From positions 1-16,626 of the forward strand of contig JBBRWI010000067.1 in NCBI GenBank assembly GCA_038249305.1: 16,626 nucleotides of DNA, given 5' to 3'. Shown here piece by piece: positions 14,006 through 16,626 of this stretch; position 1 is the stretch's first letter, and each line of letters opens with the position of its first letter. Source of the DNA: Humitalea sp038249305 (GTDB lineage: Bacteria > Pseudomonadota > Alphaproteobacteria > Acetobacterales > Acetobacteraceae). Position numbers and translations under genes: made by a program. The notes beneath the pieces are model-generated. The model was not told the DNA's origin. It searched no databases and worked only from the letters and a program-made list of their open reading frames with translations.

Positions 14006-15016
14006 ATGACCAAGGAATTCACCCGGCGCGAGACGCTGCTCGCTGGCGTTGGCCTGGCTGCCGCGGCCCTTTTGCCGCGCGATGCCGCAGCGCAGGCGGC
14101 CGCAGCCACCCGCTGGCAATTGGCCTCGCCTTATCCAGATGGTAATTTTCACGTCCGCAACCTCAAGCAATTCGTCGATGACGTGACGGCCGCGACCAAT
14201 GGCCGCCTGACCGTGCAGATGCACACCAACGCTTCGCTGCTGCCGATGCCGCAGATCAAGCGCGGGGTGCAACAGGGCCAGGTGCAGATCGGCGAGATCC
14301 TTTTGTCCGCCTATGGCAATGAGGACCCGTTCTTCGAAGTGGACGGCCTGCCGCAACTGGTCACGAACTTCGCCGAGGCCCGCCGCCTCGCAGAACTGGC
14401 CAAGCCCTATATCGAGACGCGGTTCCAACGTCAGGGCGTGTCGCTGCTGTACATGGTGCCCTGGCCGCCGTCAGGCTTCTACACCAACACCCCGGTGGCC
14501 ACGATCGAAGCGCTGCGCGGCACGCGGATGCGCACCTTCAGCACCATGACCAACCGCTTCGCGACCCTGGTCGGCGCGGCACCGACGCTGGTGCAGGTGG
14601 CCGAGGTGCCGCAGGCCTTCGCGACCGGCGTGGTGAACGCCATGGTCACCTCGGCCGCGACCGGCGTGGACACCCAGGCGTGGGACTATGCCCGCGTCTT
14701 CACGCCGGTTGGCTTCACCTTCACCCGCAACGCGGTCTTCGTGCAGCGCCGGGCGCTGGAAGCCCTGTCGCCGGCCGACCAGGCCGCCGTCCGCACGGCC
14801 GCCGCGGCCGCCGAGATACGCGGCTTTGCGATGTCGGAGGAAGCCGCGAGTTCGGCGCAGGCGATGCTCGCCACACGCGGCGTGACCGTGATGCCGCCGA
14901 CGCCGGCACTGCTGGAGGGCATGGCCCGGATCAGCAGCACCATGGTCGATGAATGGATCATCCGCGCTGGCGAAGACGGCCAGCGTTTGATCGCCGCGTA
15001 CCGCGCGCGGACCTGA
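14006..15016 (+). CDS. dctP: TRAP transporter DctP-type solute-binding protein
   Basis: The periplasmic receptor of a TRAP transporter, 336 residues. The Tat-like signal peptide MTKEFTRRETLLAGVGLAAA, then ALLPRDAAAQA, contains TRRETLL with cleavage near residue 30. The fold marks of the family are seen: 'QLASPYPDGNFHVRNLKQFVDDV' (about 38-60), 'QIKRGVQQGQVQIGEILLS', then ALRGTRMRTF (169-178), where R176 matches the arginine that binds the ligand carboxylate in most members. After it come 'EVPQAFATGVVNAMVTSAATG' and a C-terminal helical part. It is the first gene of a dctP-dctQ-dctM operon with short gaps, so its permease is present. The ligand is a carboxylate by family rule; its identity cannot be read. 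Confidence 0.93.
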   Translation: MTKEFTRRETLLAGVGLAAAALLPRDAAAQAAAATRWQLASPYPDGNFHVRNLKQFVDDVTAATNGRLTVQMHTNASLLPMPQIKRGVQQGQVQIGEILLSAYGNEDPFFEVDGLPQLVTNFAEARRLAELAKPYIETRFQRQGVSLLYMVPWPPSGFYTNTPVATIEALRGTRMRTFSTMTNRFATLVGAAPTLVQVAEVPQAFATGVVNAMVTSAATGVDTQAWDYARVFTPVGFTFTRNAVFVQRRALEALSPADQAAVRTAAAAAEIRGFAMSEEAASSAQAMLATRGVTVMPPTPALLEGMARISSTMVDEWIIRAGEDGQRLIAAYRART

Positions 15017-15021
15017 GGGGC

Positions 15022-15558
15022 GTGCTCAGGCGGGGGCTGGATTTGCTTTATACCGCGAGTGCTGGGCTCGCGGCGCTCTCGCTTGTTGGCATTTTCCTGA
15101 TGATGATGGGGCAGGTGGCGCTGCGTGAGATGGGGCGCCAACTGCCGGGGGCGGATGACCTGACCGCCTATCTTTGCGTCGCCACGACGTTCTTCGCGCT
15201 GGCGCATACCTTCCGGCGCGGCGAACTGATCCGTGTCGGCATCCTGACCCAGCGCTTGCAAGGGCGTGCCAGGTTGCTGATCGAGGGGGCGGCGATCCTT
15301 CTGGCCGCCTGTGTGGTCGGGACAATCGCCTGGTTCACTCTTCAGGATGTGATCTTCAGCTACGAAATCGAGGACATGGCCCAGGGCTCGGTGCCCTTCA
15401 TGCTCTGGATTCCGAAACTGTCGATGCCGCTTGGCGCGGGCATCCTGATGATCGCCATCCTGGACGAGGGCGTTGCCGTCCTGCGCGGCACCAAGCCCAA
15501 TTACGTGCTGGAGGCGGAGGACCGCGCCGCGCGGCGCGACTTCTCGGCGGAGCTGTAA
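15022..15558 (+). CDS. dctQ: TRAP transporter small permease (DctQ)
   Basis: A small membrane subunit of about 178 residues with four hydrophobic helices: 'TASAGLAALSLVGIFLMMMG', 'LTAYLCVATTFFALAHTF', 'LIEGAAILLAACVVGTIAWF' and 'LSMPLGAGILMIAILDEGVA'. This is the DctQ pattern. It links the receptor and the large permease in the inner membrane. The start is uncertain. GTG 15022 gives the expected N-terminus (VLRRGLDLLYTASAG), but GAGGGG (15015-15020) is only one base away. TTG 15043 would have better spacing to GGCGGGGG. The ATG at 14953 would overlap dctP by 64 bases with an arginine-rich, unlikely leader. It begins five bases after the dctP stop. Confidence 0.85.
   Translation: MLRRGLDLLYTASAGLAALSLVGIFLMMMGQVALREMGRQLPGADDLTAYLCVATTFFALAHTFRRGELIRVGILTQRLQGRARLLIEGAAILLAACVVGTIAWFTLQDVIFSYEIEDMAQGSVPFMLWIPKLSMPLGAGILMIAILDEGVAVLRGTKPNYVLEAEDRAARRDFSAEL
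15549..15552 (+). promoter_or_regulatory. Ribosome binding site of dctM inside the dctQ end
   Basis: GGAG lies ten bases before GTG 15563 and overlaps the last codons of dctQ, in keeping with coupled translation of the two membrane subunits. Confidence 0.5.
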
Positions 15559-15562
15559 TAAC

Positions 15563-16626
15563 GTGGAATTGCTTGAGCTTTCGCTGCTTCTGCTCGTCCT
15601 GCTTTTTGTCCTGCTGGGCGCGGGCCTGTGGATTTCGTTCAGTCTTGCCGCGGTTGGCTGGGTCGCGATGGCGACGGTACATCCGGCGCCGGGCACCTAT
15701 CTGGCAAGCGCATTGTGGGAATCGACCGGGTCCTGGACTTTGGCAGCACTGCCCATGTTCATCTGGATGGGCGAAATCCTGTTCCGCACGAAGTTGTCTG
15801 AGGAGTTGTTCAACGGCCTCGCCCCCTGGGTCCGGCGCATTCCGGGGCGTTTGCTGCATGTGAACGTGCTGGCCTGCGGCATCTTTGGCAGCGTTTCCGG
15901 CTCGTCCGCCGCGACCTGCGCCACGGTGTCGCGTATCGCTCTGCCGGAACTGAAGAAGCGAGGCTATGATGAAAGCTTGGCCATTGGTAGCCTCGCGACC
16001 TCCGGCACGCTCGGCATCCTGATCCCGCCGTCGATCATCATGGTGGTCTATGCGGTCGCGGCCGAGGTTTCGATCGTGCGCATCTTCATCGCGGGTTGCA
16101 TCCCGGGCTTGCTCGTGATGGCGCTGTTTTCGGGCTACATCATCGTCTGGGCGCTGATGAATCCGAAAAAACAGCCAGCGGCCGAACCGGCCATGACGCT
16201 GCTGCAAAAACTGCGCGCGTCCTCCCATCTGATCCCCTGTGCGCTGCTGATCATGTGCACCATCGGCTCGATGTTCTTCGGCTTGGCCACGGCGACCGAG
16301 GCCGCGGCCTTCGGTGTCTTCGGCAGCCTCACGCTCGCCATCGTCACGGGGTCGATGACCTGGCGCAGTTTCCGCGAAAGTGTGACCGGCGCGACGCGGC
16401 TGTCATGCAGCATCCTGATCATCCTGGCCGGCGCTGCGTTCCTGACCAAGGCGATGGCGCTGACGGGCATACCGGGTGCGCTTGCGGCCGGGGTCGCGGC
16501 GATGAATCTCGGGCCATACCAGTTGATCGCGCTGCTGACGGTGATCTACGTCATCCTCGGCTGTGCGTTGGATGGTGTGTCGATGATCGTGCTGACGACG
16601 ACCATCGTGATCCCGATGGTGCAGGC
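15563..16626 (+). CDS. dctM: TRAP transporter large permease (DctM), cut by the window edge
   Basis: The large membrane subunit that forms the transport path of the TRAP transporter. It starts with GTG four bases after the dctQ stop (VELLELSLLLLVLLFVLLGA) and stays open to the right edge, giving 354 of the roughly 430 usual residues. Family blocks are plain: GLWISFSLAAVGW, 'LAALPMFIWMGEILFRTKLS', 'GSVSGSSAATCATVSRIALP', then ELKKRGYDESLAIGSLATSG, TLGILIPPSIIMVVYAV and 'GLATATEAAAFGVFGSL'. 'VILGCALDGVSMIVLTTTIV' near the edge is the usual C-terminal helix with the conserved D-x-x-S/P pattern. Many helices are hydrophobic throughout. Together with dctP and dctQ it makes a complete secondary transporter driven by the sodium or proton gradient. 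Confidence 0.95.
   Translation, partial: MELLELSLLLLVLLFVLLGAGLWISFSLAAVGWVAMATVHPAPGTYLASALWESTGSWTLAALPMFIWMGEILFRTKLSEELFNGLAPWVRRIPGRLLHVNVLACGIFGSVSGSSAATCATVSRIALPELKKRGYDESLAIGSLATSGTLGILIPPSIIMVVYAVAAEVSIVRIFIAGCIPGLLVMALFSGYIIVWALMNPKKQPAAEPAMTLLQKLRASSHLIPCALLIMCTIGSMFFGLATATEAAAFGVFGSLTLAIVTGSMTWRSFRESVTGATRLSCSILIILAGAAFLTKAMALTGIPGALAAGVAAMNLGPYQLIALLTVIYVILGCALDGVSMIVLTTTIVIPMVQ

Noticed and set aside
1..16626. CRISPR array, tRNA, rRNA, transposase or phage gene
   Set aside because: No regularly spaced repeats, no cloverleaf-like sequence and no mobility protein were found by reading both strands.

Overview
This window comes from a GC-rich proteobacterial chromosome, most likely an alphaproteobacterium of the Acetobacteraceae/Roseomonas type. 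The evidence is strong G/C bias at third codon positions, several Bug-type periplasmic binding proteins, an NdvA-like exporter and the pairing of a hydantoinase with a racemase. The taxon is inferred, because no rRNA or other marker gene is present. There is no tRNA, rRNA, CRISPR array, transposase or phage gene. The content is metabolic and transport accessory DNA.

Layout. (1) 2-439: 3' end of a polar amino-acid ABC permease (+). It converges on a secreted alpha/beta hydrolase (538-1599, -). Between them lies a compact pair of palindromes (436-541) whose outer CTAG bases supply the TAG stop of both genes. (2) 1745-5001 (+): a Bug-type solute receptor, a dihydropyrimidinase/hydantoinase and an Asp/Glu/hydantoin-racemase family protein that overlaps the hydantoinase by one base (TGATG). 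This looks like an uptake-plus-ring-opening unit for a cyclic amide, but no N-carbamoylase is visible and the racemase lacks both expected catalytic cysteines. (3) About 5015-5290 (+): remains of a YdeI/OmpD-associated (OmdA) family gene, now spread over three reading frames. (4) 5291-7728 (-): a TAXI-type TRAP receptor followed by an FAD-dependent oxidoreductase. (5) 7797-9260 (+): an M81/MlrC-type metallohydrolase, divergent from the TAXI gene. (6) 9265-11315 (-): two tandem, clearly paralogous Bug receptors. (7) 11479-13806 (+): an NdvA-like ABC exporter half-transporter, then a two-CBS-domain protein. (8) 14006-16626 (+): a TRAP transporter operon, dctP-dctQ-dctM, with dctM running off the window. 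dctM starts at GTG.

How the genes fit together. Five periplasmic receptors (three Bug, one TAXI, one DctP) occur in 16.6 kb, but membrane partners are present only for DctP. The Bug and TAXI receptors are orphans here and probably use permeases encoded elsewhere. Each sits beside a hydrolase or oxidoreductase, which suggests small scavenging modules for organic acids and cyclic or peptide-like amides. Substrates cannot be read from the sequence.

I do not see convincing evidence for an entirely new type of system. The points most worth a second look are the stop-codon-donating palindrome pair, the cysteine-less racemase coupled to the hydantoinase, the frameshifted YdeI relic and the MlrC-like enzyme among orphan receptors.
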